From contig OY727094.1 in NCBI GenBank assembly GCA_963402885.1, forward strand, positions 15,688,501 through 15,752,500: DNA of 64,000 nucleotides, written 5' to 3'. Source of the DNA: Antedon bifida (lineage: Eukaryota; Echinodermata; Crinoidea; Comatulida; Antedonidae). The notes beneath the pieces were generated by a model. That model worked only from the letters and a program-made list of their open reading frames with translations, was not told the DNA's origin and did not search any database. Shown here piece by piece: positions 23,975 to 35,473 of the stretch. The translations under genes were made by a program, and so were the position numbers. Position 1 is the stretch's first letter; every line of letters begins with the position of its first letter.

Positions 23975-24125
23975 CCATTGACAGCCATTGGAGTGGAGCT
24001 GTATCATGGAGGTTGGTGTTTGCCTTCCAATCCCAAGGTCCGGGGTTCAATCCTGATTTAGTGCCATATATGGCAACTGCAATCCCTAAGCCTCAAATGA
24101 GACTTAGTTTAACTGAATGATGCTT
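23975..24125 (+). mobile_element. tRNA-derived SINE
   Basis: TATCATGGAGGTTGGTG (A-box region) is followed at tRNA spacing by GGTCCGGGGTTCAATCCTG, a good RNA polymerase III B box. After it comes a non-tRNA body with CCTCAAATGAGACTTAG and a T-rich tail. No cloverleaf with a proper acceptor stem was found, so it is a SINE and not a tRNA gene. Confidence 0.5.
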
Positions 24126-24224
24126 ATTATATACTCTACGATAATCATTTGATTTCATATCTTTTTATTTGATTTTTATTTTTTTTATATTTTATTTTTT
24201 TTTATTCTTGTTTACGTAACCATG

Positions 24225-24745
24225 TATATATACCATATATACCAATATCACCAACGACAGCAACCAATTTTATATGATTTAGCACATTGTAAGGAATACG
24301 AAATGACCTATTACACTATCCTTGGCCCTGGCAGACCCCTCTAAAGTTTAACTAGAGACTCCCCTTACCATAAGTATACCATATGTAACCTTAGATATTG
24401 TAGATACCACCAGCAACCAACCTGTAATGAATATGAAATGGCCTAAAAGACAACCACTGTCTTGGTTGCTGGTGGTATCTACAATATCTAATCTAGGCCA
24501 GTTGGGGGAAGGGAGTCTCCAGTCAAACTTTAGGGTGTCTGGCACTTGCGGTGCAGCAGACAATTAGTCTGTCGTTACCTATTTAGTATTGTATGAACAC
24601 AACTTGTTCATTTGACATTAATTTTGAGTGGTACCTCACTATTCTATGCTAACCCCATTTTTAGGCCATCCCTCGGCGAGTCTGACGGGCCTATCGCAGC
24701 AGACAAAATGTCTGTCGCTGGTGATATTGGTATAAGGATGTCAAT
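24225..24745. mobile_element. Foldback element with two tiers of inverted repeats
   Basis: Outer arms: TACCAATATCACCAACGACAG (about 24238-24258) returns inverted near 24710-24732. Middle arms: CTAAAGTTTAACTAGAGACTC near 24341 returns inverted near 24510-24533. Inner arms: TAGATACCACCAGCAACCAA near 24403 returns inverted at about 24461-24483. The whole 0.5 kb could fold into one interrupted hairpin. No coding sequence. Confidence 0.65.
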
Positions 24746-24749
24746 GGGC

Positions 24750-25190
24750 ATCCCATGATAGTGAAATTAGGTGGTATCTCTCTAATCTAAAAAAAATGTT
24801 AATTCCACAAGCACATAAACAAAATAAAAGTAATAGAAAACGTAAAAGACAGTTGATAATGATGACACACAAATCGAAAATACGATGTGGATGTATATTA
24901 ATGCTTATAAATACTATCTAATTCAATTTGAGCGTATTTATTTGGGCCACTTCCTTGAAAGTTGGTAAAGAGATGGAAACTTACAAATGGCCATTTGGTG
25001 GTCCCTGGACCTTAATTGACATACTTTATGTTAATGTACTCCAAATGCTAAACAAATTAATCTCGGTGACTGAGGGTCGAGAAACGGTAGGAATTAATAT
25101 TAATTTTATTTTATAATTTATCTCATCTTCATAACTTTCTTTCTGTGTAGGAAACTTATGCTCTACATAAACAAAGTCTTATTACAAGTC
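24750..25190. other. Non-coding stretch
   Basis: A plus-strand frame at 24928-25116 includes KEMETYKWPFGGPW but has no splice or family support. Nothing else is recognised. Confidence 0.3.
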
Positions 25191-25194
25191 TTTG

Positions 25195-25300
25195 GGAGTG
25201 GAGTTGTAATTTGTCATTAGAAAAAATCCTGACATATGACAGGATTTGAACCCAGGACCCTTGAATTGGTAGCCACAAGTCCACTCCATCAATTCAATAA
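25195..25300 (-). mobile_element. tRNA-derived SINE, minus strand
   Basis: Read on the minus strand, GGAGTGGACTTGTGGCTACC is followed by GGGTTCAAATCCTGTCA, a canonical B box. The 3' side ends in an A/T-rich stretch. No intact cloverleaf. Confidence 0.5.
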
Positions 25301-25989
25301 TATATAATATTCTATAATAATTCCTGGATGTCGAAAAGGTTTAGTTAGTCTCTGTCCGAAATTAAGTGCAGAAAATACGGTAAACTATAACTGTACACAC
25401 AGCATATATACAATTCAACACACATGCTTAATAAGAGACACCGTAGATGCATACATACAGTGTAGTTCTATTGTAATATTTATTCATACAATATTCACAC
25501 ATGCTTAATAAGTGTCAAGCTTCCTCGTCCTGGTGGCCCCGTTATTGGAACTGTTCTTGTAGTTAGGCCTATGGCAACAAAATGTTAATTGTGGTACATT
25601 GTATAAGTTTAGATTTTCAATTATTTTCAAATGTTTATAACTGACTAAGATCGGTTGGGACGGCTGTTACGACCTATAATACTAAATCCCTGGTCGGTTG
25701 CTCGATACGAATGTTATAATTAGTTACTGTCCCACCCTGAAATTATTTAATTGTTGTAAGACAATAACGTGTGCGATACCATGCAAATAAACACAATTGT
25801 ATATTTTGTTAATATTTGATTCAATGTTTTAACTTAGGGGTGATGATTGTCGTCAATTTGTTGCTACTCACGCCGAATGAACTAAAAAGTGTGAATAATC
25901 TCGTTCTAAACATAGAGTAATATAATGTAGAAATAACATACCTTCTATCTGCTAACCAATTGAACATAAAATCCAAATAATTGTATTTG

Positions 25990-26560
25990 AAAGTAGCTTG
26001 AGTAGCGTTTGTAAACTTGAATAACACTGTAAACTTACTTAGAACTAAACTTGACTTGAGCAATCTTGAGACAGGATAATATCCACTAATAACCTCTGAC
26101 TTGGACGAGATGGTAGCAGCAACTGTAAACTTACATGGAACAAAACTTGACTTGAGCAATCTTGAGACAGGATAATATCCACTAATAACCTCTGACTTGG
26201 ACGAGATGGTAGCAGCAACTGTAAACTTACATGGAACAAAACTTGACTTGAGCAATCTTGAGACAGGATAATATCCGCTAATAACCTCTGACTTGGACGA
26301 GATGGTAGCAGCAACTGTAAACTTACATGGAACAAAACTTGACTTGAACAATCTTGAGACAGGATAATATCCGCTAATAACCTCTGACTTGGACGAGATG
26401 GTAGCAGCAACTGTAAACTTACATGGAACAAAACTTGACTTGAGCAATCTTGAGACAGGATAATATCCACTAATAACCTCTGACTTGGACGAGATGGTAG
26501 CAGCAACTGTAAACTTACATGGAACAAAACTTGAGTTGAACAATCTTGAGACAGGATACA
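25990..26560 (-). repeat. 96-bp satellite array, left (inverted) arm
   Basis: About six units of 96 bp, with GTAAACTTACATGGAACAAAA and CAGGATAATATCC in each. It is the same family as the array at 38590-40000 but in the opposite orientation. The unit is open in frame on the minus strand (32-residue repeat SSFVPCKFTVAATISSKSEV), giving a 252-codon frame that is an array by-product. It continues into a non-repeat flank (26560-27045) that is also mirrored at 38110-38590. Confidence 0.9.
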
Positions 26561-27045
26561 AATGCCTATCCTGCACCAATTCAACACATTTAAGATGAAC
26601 TTCCTTATTAGAAATAGTTCATAATTTCAAACTTAATGGTCTTGTTCAGGAAGTGAGGTTTATAAAGGAAACATCTGAAAATAATATTGTACAGTAACAG
26701 ATACTAAGTATGTTAACTAATTTTTTGCCTGTTCATCTTCAAGAATTGTGAATGTATGAATTGTTTAATTAATACAAATTACAAGCTAAAATCGGCGAAA
26801 ATGATGAATTATGAAATGAATTGTATAGCATTGTCAAACCTATTAAAAAGTCAACCACGGATCTAGATGTATGAATAATAACAAGTATAGCCATCCCATT
26901 AACAACATTTACATTCGGAATTATACTGTAAAGTAAGATGTATTATCGTTGGATAATATAAACCAAGATTATAGAATGGAGGCGTAAATATTTCCAACAA
27001 TGAACTATTGTTCTTAAAGATATTTTCGTGTAAAGTTCTTTTCTT
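26560..27045. repeat. Flank of the inverted duplication (mirrors 38110-38590)
   Basis: About 480 bp of non-satellite DNA beside the 96-bp array recurs inverted beside the second array. Shared landmarks are GAACTTCCTTATTAGAAATA, CATCTAGATCCG (in complement) and GGAGGCGTAAATATTT. There are many small differences, so the duplication is not very recent. Confidence 0.8.
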
Positions 27046-27930
27046 TTGTTTTGCCTTTCCTTTCCTTCGCTCGCGTACAATCGAGGTCGTGCCCAGATTG
27101 ACGTTCTCGAATACATAGTAATTTCAGCGTAAAAAAACTTGCGATTTCAAATGTACGTACCGCAGGACTATAATACATTGTCGTTTACAGAAACGAATAA
27201 ATAGACACGATGATTTATGCAGTCAACTAAAATTAGCACCCTGGGAATTACTTCCTAAAGAGAAATCAAATTTTTGATTTTTTGACTCATTTTAAACAAA
27301 CCCAATTTGTGTTTTGTATGTAACATTATATTGAGGGAACGTACAAAGAGGAACCATTTTTAAATATATTCTTTATCCAATCAGCAACGAAATATTTTGT
27401 TCATGTTTTATAGGCCTATAATAATATACCACTAAATACAGTAAAACATCTGTGATTTAATACTTTGCTAAACTGTCACTAGTGTCATAGTCGATTGAAA
27501 TAGTAAAGTAGATGTGACGATACACCACTACGACATTTATTTTTGTTGAGAAACAACTGTCAGTTATATAGTTTATTTGTATATTATGTGTTCATAATCT
27601 AACAGTAGGGCCTCCCACACTCACAGTAATACAGTTTATTTGTATATATGTTTATATTATATCTAACAGTACCAACACTCACAGTAAGAAATTTGCGATT
27701 CAAAATGGCGTCCAAAAGTGGTTTAGGTATTTACAGTATTGTATAGCAGTATGCAATACTATATCTTAAGGCATTAAGTTTTACTCTAAGGGCCCATAAA
27801 TTTACCTACTTGTGTTAAACCAATACCTCCATGTTATACCTCCATGGTTAAACCAAATAATTTGGAATGTTCCATTCATCGCAAATCAACACATTTGTAT
27901 AAACGTATATTAAATCTATCAAAATAGTAT
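27046..27930. other. Non-coding stretch
   Basis: No exon is recognised. A tandem-like pair CAGTTATATAGTTTATTTGTA / CAGTAATACAGTTTATTTGTA (about 27560 and 27625) indicates a local duplication of about 65 bp. Confidence 0.4.
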
Positions 27931-27934
27931 TTTT

Positions 27935-28310
27935 AGTCGCGTGCGTGCAACGCGACTCTACAGCTCATTATGTCGGTCGGTTGGTCGGTCGGTTGGTCGG
28001 TCGGTCGGTAAACACTAACTTGTATATGGCCTTGTCTTGATATCAGTTTCATCTAGCTATGTCAATTTTTCACAGTATATTTCTTATGGCCAGGAATCGT
28101 GGTTATGTTTTCACGGTGCACAATCAAAAATTACGCGGTCTAAGCACGATTTAACGAAATCACGTTTGTAATCATATCTTCACAAGCATGAATCACAATT
28201 AAATAAAATTTGGTACTCATAAATTTCAGGGCATAAATCATCATATGGCAATACAATTACGTGCGTAGCGCATGTAACGCATGCGTACGCGCACTTAAAA
28301 TGTTAAAAAT
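27935..28310. repeat. Dispersed repeat with (GGTCGGTT)n core, copy 1
   Basis: It starts TTTTTAGTCGCGTGCG, contains a GGTCGGTTGGTCGGTC microsatellite at about 27974-28008, then AAACACTAACTTG. The same order appears in the shorter copy at 29793-29880, so this is an interspersed element and not a lone microsatellite. Confidence 0.5.
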
Positions 28311-28869
28311 TGTCAACATTTATTTTCGATGAAATAAGAGTAAGTTTCAGGCAATTTAGAGCGTTTAAATGAGTGCCATGAGTGCGCAGATTTTTACATG
28401 CGCACTGCGCGTTAAATGTTAATATGCACTCTTTTTGCCCGATTTCGGTTTTACAACCTTTCTTTAATAATATCATCATATTTGATTCACTTTTCAACTC
28501 GAAATTACGTTATACGAGCACGTCAAAAATGACAAAATGATGAAAATATGCTAAATTTTAAAATTAGATAGATCGTCAGAACGATCGGGAAAACCTATTT
28601 TGCATTTCATTTTCTTAAAGTGTATCATATGTATGATTTATTATGAAATTAATAGAACAAAAGTTGATTAAGTCATCATTAATTGCATATTAAATTTAAA
28701 AAAAATAATTTCGACAATCAAACAAATTATGACATTTTCATAGGCCGAAATAACAAACTTAACAATAACTTTTTCCTTAATTAAAATGTTCATATATTAA
28801 ATTTAATAGTATATAGTTTGACAGTGCATCATTTTTTTATATTTTTAAAGATTTCATCATAGTAAAAAA

Positions 28870-29128
28870 TTTGTCAGTTCTTGCATATGCTATGTTTTAT
28901 CCAAATTCCTTCACTTGCACTGATGAAGGGCTAGTTTTTCCCGAAAGCTCTGCTAACTTTCTGGCTTTTTACTTTAACGTTTTGATTTAGCTTTTCACTT
29001 TTTTTTGGTATCTCCATTGAGATCCAGCCACTGATACCCACAGCATTGTCATTTTTTCAGTAATTTACCTTTGGTACAAGTGAAGGAATTTGGATAAAGT
29101 CATAGCATAAGAACTGGCAAGTGCTTCC
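28870..29128. mobile_element. Foldback element with ~45-bp inverted ends
   Basis: The left arm includes ATCCAAATTCCTTCACTTG and the right arm CAAGTGAAGGAATTTGGAT. Outside these, GTCAGTTCTTGCATATGCTA mirrors TAGCATAAGAACTGGCAAG. The interior contains CTGATGAAGGG and CCCGAAAG, a motif pair found near many animal retroelements. No coding sequence. Confidence 0.6.
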
Positions 29129-29129
29129 T

Positions 29130-29790
29130 GGGTGGAATAAAAGAAATACAACAAAAGAGACAGTATATAATATATATATTTGTGTATTTTTGTTGCAATA
29201 AATTGATTCATTTCATACCGTTACACATTCAAACATAATAAAAGGGATACTGTATTTAGCCTCTTTGACTCCACTATGCATTGGTGACTTTCTATCTTCT
29301 TTTTGTAAAATCTTATAGCATAGGATCGTTGAGGGCTGGGTCATTCCGAGCCGTATCGGAATCGTCGCCGTGGTCGCTTATGCTTCGTATACCTTTCCGT
29401 TTCCATACCACCACTACTAGTAATATGATTAGTGTCGCACATTGGTAGTGGAATTTTAACTTTCAAATCATTTTGCGATTGCGATCCTAATTTGAAAAAG
29501 AAACTAGTTATTATTTTAATTAGATGAGTATATTATTAGCATTTATTACAATTATAAATGCGGTTTTTCATCATCGTTATCATAATAATTATCATCATCT
29601 TTGTATTATTATCCCCCAAAAATATTAACAATTAAAAAAAATAAGATTTTGAATATTCCATAATTAGTCACTTCCGTAGAAAAAAAGAAAACAAATAATG
29701 CTTTAACTTATAAAAAGACACAATAAGCAATTAATTTAACCAAAAATCCATTGTCTGACAGGCAATTTGATGTTTTGCTTTAAATTACAG
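29130..29790. other. Non-coding stretch
   Basis: No exon is recognised. A GC-richer patch with GAGCCGTATCGGAATCGTCG lies at about 29350. Confidence 0.35.
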
Positions 29791-29792
29791 GT

Positions 29793-29882
29793 TTTTAGTC
29801 GTGTATCAGCTCACTGTGTCAGTTGGTTGGTCGGTCGGTCGGTTGGTCAGTAAACACTAACTTGAGTACGCGACTGCAGCCC
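29793..29882. repeat. Dispersed repeat with (GGTCGGTT)n core, copy 2
   Basis: A compact copy of the repeat at 27935: TTTTTAGTCGTGT at the left, the GGTTGGTCGGTCGG run, AAACACTAACTTG and GTACGCGACTGCAG at the right. AGTCG and CGACT at the two ends suggest short inverted termini. Confidence 0.5.
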
Positions 29883-29889
29883 TTTCGTA

Positions 29890-30165
29890 TTATTTTTAAA
29901 ATAGGCCTACAGTAAATATAAATGTTAACCATGCCTTGTTCACTGATTTCGAGCTCATGCCTCATGGCATGTAGAACAAACCGGAAAAGAAATTCGTTTT
30001 TGCCAGTGGCCATCCGACTCTTAAATTCTTGAACTTTGACTCTTGTTATATTTTACTGTGTATTGTGATATTTTGTAATTTTTGTAAGATCATTTTAATC
30101 CAGGCCTTTTTATTTGAATTGCCCCGTGTGGGATGATTAAAGAATTTTGAATTGAATTTAAATGG
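29890..30165 (+). mobile_element. LINE 3'-end fragment with TTGAAT tail
   Basis: The plus strand reads NSFLPVAIRLLNS followed by a stop near 30030, the typical last residues of several LINE ORF2 proteins. After about 130 bp of untranslated sequence (GCCCCGTGTGGGATG) comes a TTTTGAATTGAATTT tail. Similar tails are at 52978-53000 and 62868-62895. 5' truncated. Confidence 0.5.
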
Positions 30166-30624
30166 TATTATCTCCTATTATGGCTACTTTTTGTTTTCAT
30201 TAGATTTTACCGGTTTCAATGATTGTAATGTGTGCTTTTTGAAAATGTTTCGTTACTTGTTTTATTGTATAATTTAAAAGTTAACGCGTGATACACCTAA
30301 TAATATCCTACAAAACAATTTAATTATTGATAATAAATATTCATTAACCAATTAACCAAATAAAACATTTCCACACGTCTTCTTAAATTACTTAAATCTA
30401 GCTCCTAAAAAATATCACTTAAATCTATATAAACGACGAAAATGTATATCTCACTCCATACAATATAGCGCGACCGATTTCAGGCCCTATCCCCATTCGA
30501 TTAATGAATATTTATTATTTTATTTATCTCTAACACTTTAATCATGTCAATTCATAGAATTATTTTTAGCCGTTGATTTTCTTCCATTTGTCCTCATGTC
30601 AAAGGTTAGAATTGAATTGCGCCT

Positions 30625-30840
30625 TATAAAAAAGGGCCGAATCAAAAAGAGCCGAACGTAATTGAGAAAGGGCCGAATAAATAAGCGCCGAATGCTGAAA
30701 GAACCGAACGTAATGATAAATGGGCTGAATAGATATGTGCCGAATGCTCAAAGAGCCGAACGTAATGATAAATAGGCCGAATAGAAATGGACCGAATGCT
30801 GAAAGAGTCGAACGTAATGGTAAATGGGCCGAATACTAAT
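30625..30840. repeat. ~57-bp tandem repeat built of GCCGAA words
   Basis: About four diverged units, each with GCCGAATGCTGAAAGAGCC and GAACGTAATGATAAATGG-like blocks. It lies directly beside the end of the degenerate LINE at 30845-31565. Confidence 0.75.
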
Positions 30841-30844
30841 ACAA

Positions 30845-31565
30845 TAGAAATGTGTTGGGTTGCTGTCAGAGGCAGCGATGGCGTTCCATAGTTATCAACT
30901 CTAATTTGCTTGAGGTTTCTGAGAAAGTAGAGTGTTTGAGATGCTTCTTGGAAGTCATAAGAGAGTTAGATTCCTATTGTAATGTGTTATCTGTTATAGT
31001 ACCCAAATATTTATATTGGATGATTCTTTCAACTAATGCATTATGCAGGTATAAGTCTATTATCAAATTTACAAATATTTCAACTTCATTAAGATACTCA
31101 TTTATATCTTGATTCCGTCACAAATAAAACCACTAATAACAGTATCGTCGGCATATTTAACAATATTGCAATGTTTACTTAAAATATTAAAACTACTAGT
31201 ATAAAATTGGAGAAATAAAACAACCTTTTTATTCGATAGGATACCACACTCAACCATCTGCTGTCTATCAATCAAGAAACTAAGTATAAATTTGACAAGA
31301 TTAGATGAAACATTAAAACGTAACAGCCTATCAATTAAAACATGAGGTAAATAGTGTTAAATTCACTGGGGAAATCGATAAAGATAGACATTTACATAAC
31401 TTTGTTTGACTTTGTCAAGGCGTTGGTAAATATCATTACAAATGTTTCTTTGAGTCTTTATACATTCAATCTTTCAAAACATTAAATTAGTAAAGTACTT
31501 GTAACTGGCCTAAAATCTGTTGGTACACTGGGTCTATTTACTTTTGGCAATGGGTTGATAATATA
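30845..31565 (-). pseudogene. Degenerate LINE reverse transcriptase
   Basis: On the minus strand several reverse transcriptase blocks can be read in order through frameshifts and stops. Near 31560-31480 is PLPKVNRPSVPTDFRPV. Near 31390-31360 is a weak FPSEFNTI block. Near 31330-31250 are LLRFNVSSNLVKFILSFL and IDRQQMVECG. Near 31160 is NIVKYADDTVISG, with the YADD catalytic box. Near 31030-30990 is IIQYKYLGT. This order is the fingers-palm-thumb series of non-LTR retrotransposons. The motifs fit L2/CR1/RTE-like elements but the clade is not decided. No frame is long enough to be functional. Confidence 0.7.
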
Positions 31566-31579
31566 AATTATACGCGTGG

Positions 31580-33690
31580 AACATTAGGCCTACCACTAAT
31601 AAAAAATAATATTAAAAATATAAGTGAAAATCAAAATTCTAATTCCTTTTTGTTTTCGATTGAATAAAAAAAATGAACGGACATAACATAACATTGTCAG
31701 GCACTGTAAAAAAATCTGCATGAATAAAAAACCCTAAATATTGTACATAATATAAAAGATTCCAACCAGGGCCAAATCGATGTGATACTGTAATGTACAA
31801 CTGTACAAGGTAATTGATTTTATGTTTTCTTAGTACTATTATTATTGTAGGCATACTTTACTTCCTTATAGGCATAACAATACACTCATCAGAGCTTGTT
31901 TCATTTTTCTTTTAAGCTGCGCCTGTTTTTTTTTCTGCGAATTACTAGTATTTATAAAAAAAATTAATCAGTATTAATATTGTTGAACTTTTAAAGCTGC
32001 CTTATATAAAGCTGTAAAACAAATAATATTTGGAGCATAAATGTGTTTCATTTTTTCTTTTACAATTACCACACTTCCGATTTACCGGTACTAGAAAGAT
32101 TTGTTTATTGGATAAAAAGATCGGTAACAATGAGAGGCCTGTTATTGTACTTTGTATAACTTCCTTATATATTATTCATATTGGAGCAATAATACACTGT
32201 GCTATTTAAAACTTAAAGATAGAAAACAAGCACCACCAGTTTCTGTATCACTGTTTGTTATTCACGATTTCATTATTTTTCTCAAGGTGTGTAGGCCTAA
32301 AGCAGAACAATGAATGCTTGCTTTATCAAATTTCAGTTTGCTTCTAAGCCTTACCAGATCGATTTATTTGTTACGAAAAAATATCGATAATAATGTTCTT
32401 GTACTTTTTATAACTTTATGTTTATGAATATTGTTATTAGCAAGAATACATTGTGGTTTATATAAGTTTAAGATAGAAAAACCAGCACTACAAGTTGTTG
32501 TATAATTTGCAGCTGTATAGCAAGAATCAATCACAACTGGATACTAGTTTTAATGTACAAGATTAACTTATTTAAAACAAACTGTCGCGACACAACGACA
32601 TTTCTTGATTTTAAGCTAAATAGACAGGCATCATTAATTCTTCCCAACGTTTTAAAGTAGCACTAAAGAGCAGAATTATTTTTATTTATTAATTACAACA
32701 TAACGTACTCCTAGGTAACTAAAATATAACGAATGTCAATTCCAGGAAGGGATCTTACCCTTTTGCTAATAACAAGCACAGTCTGTAATCGTATGCGTAG
32801 AATGTCGAGTGCTCGGTGGCAACACATGGTCACGGTAAAACTGGGCATTTTGTTGATATCTTACACTGATATAAGTACTAGGCCTACATTTAATGAATCA
32901 CAATTAAGGTGATTAACCCTTTATTTCTCTAGCTAGTTAACTTGGAACACCATATTTCACACATTGTTAAAGTGTGTCTGTATTTACCTTAGCGGAGGTG
33001 TAAATTGCTAATTCGTATTTCCTATTTATTTAGCAAAAGCATTATCTTAAACGACGTTTTCTGTAGGTATAGTTAATAAAAAGAATAAGTGCTGATACTG
33101 CTAATATTTATTTGTCCATATGAAAAACATTAAAACATAAACAAAAATACATTATGAAACTGGCGAATAATAACAATAATACAAGATACAATTTAAAACA
33201 TGTACAAAATGAAATCGTTCTAAAATAAATTGCATTGCCTGCCTTGTACATCCTACATAAACAAATATGCAATTTAGAGTAGTAGAACTTGATTAGTTCA
33301 TAAAAAGCTTACGAATAGCCTATACCCTACACTATATTCGAAATAGACTAAATTCAAGACTCAAGGGGCGTTTATTACAAGGGATGTTTTATGGGAAGAG
33401 GGGGTGGGGCGGTTGCGTTTATTTAAATAACCGTAATTGGTTCTCTAGGCCTGGTGTATATATCTTCACAGATATGGATGGATTAACAATTGTAAACGCA
33501 CCAGCTGACCTATAAATAAATAATAATATACATTTATAATACCTTATTATTTATTTCAAATACAGCACAAATTTATATTGACATCCGAGTTAGTGGCGCA
33601 ACCAAAATAAAACAATTGAGCAAAATAATGAAAGGAAGCAAAAAAACGCAACATAAAAATATATACAATATATTATTTATCCTATTGCTC
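31580..33690. other. Non-coding stretch
   Basis: No convincing exon. A segment at about 32234-32285 (TTTCTGTATCACTGTTTGTT onward) recurs at 36630-36670 as a direct copy. A plus-strand patch near 32790-32835 reads RWQHMVT, slightly like the WQH motif of theta GSTs, but is too short to claim. Confidence 0.35.
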
Positions 33691-33699
33691 TTTATTCAT

Positions 33700-35130
33700 T
33701 AACCGTCCAAATCATCCTATCGCTCTTTATTCATTAACCATCAACGGACAACCTTCCGACGGAGCTATAGTTGATTTTATACGATACATTCCCATTGTCC
33801 AAATCATCCTATCGCTCTTTATTCATTAACCATCAACGGACAACCTTCCGACGGAGCTATAGTTGATTTTATACGATACATTCCCATTGTCCAAATCATC
33901 CTATCGCTCTTTATTCATTAACCATCAACGTATAACATTCCGACGGAGGTATAGTTGATTTTATACGAGACATTCCCATTGTCCAAATCATCCTATCGCT
34001 CTTTATTCATTAACCATCAACGGACAACATTCCGACGGAGCTATAGTTGATTTTATACGATACATTCCCATTGTACAAATCATCCTATCGCTCTTTATTC
34101 ATCAACGATCAACGGACAACCTTCCGACGGAGCTATAGTTGATTTTATACGAGACATTCCCATTGTCCAAATCATCCTATCGCTCTTTATTCATTAACCA
34201 TCAACGTACAACCTTCCGACGGAGTTATAGTTGATTTTATACGATACATTCCCATTGTCCAAATCATCCTATCGCTCTTTATTCATCAACGATCAACGGA
34301 CAACCTTCCGACGGAGCTATAGTTGATTTTATACGAGACATTCCCATTGTCCAAATCATCCTATCGCTCTTTATTCATTAACCATCAACGTACAACCTTC
34401 CGACGGAGTTATAGTTGATTTTATACGATACATTCCCATTGTCCAAATCATCCTATCGCTCTTTATTCATCAACGATCAACGGACACCCTTCCGACGGAG
34501 CTATAGTTGATTTTATACGATACATTCCCATTGTCCAAATCATCCTATCGCTCTTTATTCATTAACCATCAACGTACAACCTTCCGACGGAGTTATAGTT
34601 GATTTTATACGATACATTCCCATTGTCCAAATCATCCTATCGCTCTTTATTCATCAACGATCAACGGACAACCTTCCGACGGAGCTATAGTTGATTTTAT
34701 ACGATACATTCCCATTGTCCAAATCATCCTATCGCTCTTTATTCAATAACCATCGGACAACCTTCCGACGGAGCTATAGTTGATTTTATACGAGACATTC
34801 CCATTGTCCAAATCATCCTATCGCTCTTTATTCATTAACCATCAACGTACAACCTTCCGACGGAGTTATAGTTGATTTTATACGATACATTCCCATTGTC
34901 CAAATCATCCTATCGCTCTTTATTCATCAACGATCAACGGACAACCTTCCGACGGAGCTATAGTTGATTTTATACGATACATTCCCATTGTCCAAATCAT
35001 CCTATCGCTCTTTATTCAATAACCATCGGACAACCTTCCGACGGAGCTATAATTGATTTTATACGAGACATTCCCATTGTCCAAATCATCCTATCGCTCT
35101 TTATTCATTAACCATCAACGGACAACCTTC
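33700..35130. repeat. 92-bp satellite array with two alternating unit types
   Basis: About 15 units of 92 bp, with CCAAATCATCCTATCGCTC, CCTTCCGACGGAG and TAGTTGATTTTATACGA in each. Two variants (CATTAACCATCAACGTAC with GGAGTTATAG, and CATCAACGATCAACGGAC with GGAGCTATAG) alternate over much of the array, giving a 184-bp dimer. Two units near 34741 and 35015 share the same internal deletion (AATAACCATCGGAC). The last unit stops about 200 bp before the GST exon. Confidence 0.9.
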
Positions 35131-35326
35131 TTTGTCTTTTATAAGATGCATTTTTGTCATAGCGTTGTTTATTCATCAAACAGAAACAATAAATATCGAT
35201 AAAAAAAATGAAATTCTAAATATTTGGAGTTTATGTTACATTAGTGCATGCATTAGTAAGAAAAAATTTCATTCGTTCCCATTAAAATATTTCATATATA
35301 TTAATAGTATTTCTAAAATTCTTCAG

Positions 35327-35473
35327 GTTGTTCAACCGTTGGCCTGTCCATCTGGTAAAGGTTTACTGAAGAACCAGCCTGAAATTGCTGACTGGATGAA
35401 ACGTGTAGAAGACAAATTGAATCCAGATTACGATGAATTGAATAAACCACTGAAAGCAGTTTGCCAACAATGA
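35327..35473 (+). CDS. Glutathione S-transferase theta-like, terminal exon (partial)
   Basis: The plus-strand exon follows a good acceptor (TTCTTCAG) and reads VVQPLACPSGKGLLKN, then QPEIADWMKRVEDKLNPDYD, ending KAVCQQ and TGA. The QPLACP and ADWMKRVEDKLNP segments match the last part of the helical C-terminal domain of theta-class GSTs, cytosolic enzymes that conjugate glutathione to electrophiles. The glutathione-binding N-terminal half and the middle exons are not visible upstream. There is only intron-like DNA and then the 92-bp array. It may be the 3' end of a gene with very long introns or a stranded duplicate exon. The 60-bp array after it begins within the last codons. Confidence 0.65.
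   Translation, partial: VVQPLACPSGKGLLKNQPEIADWMKRVEDKLNPDYDELNKPLKAVCQQ

Noticed and set aside
23975..24125. tRNA gene
   Set aside because: The B box is good, but there is no acceptor stem or anticodon loop. SINE is the better reading. The same holds for 12872-12968 and 25195-25300.
32780..32845. Possible upstream theta-GST exon (WQHM motif)
   Set aside because: Only a few residues agree and no correct-phase exon with both splice sites could be drawn.
33700..35130. CRISPR array
   Set aside because: The whole 92-bp unit repeats, with no unique spacers between short repeats, and the surroundings are eukaryotic.
35132..35326. N-terminal extension of the GST open frame, which looks like a signal peptide
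   Set aside because: It is intron-like AT-rich DNA upstream of a good acceptor. Theta GSTs are cytosolic and lack a signal peptide.
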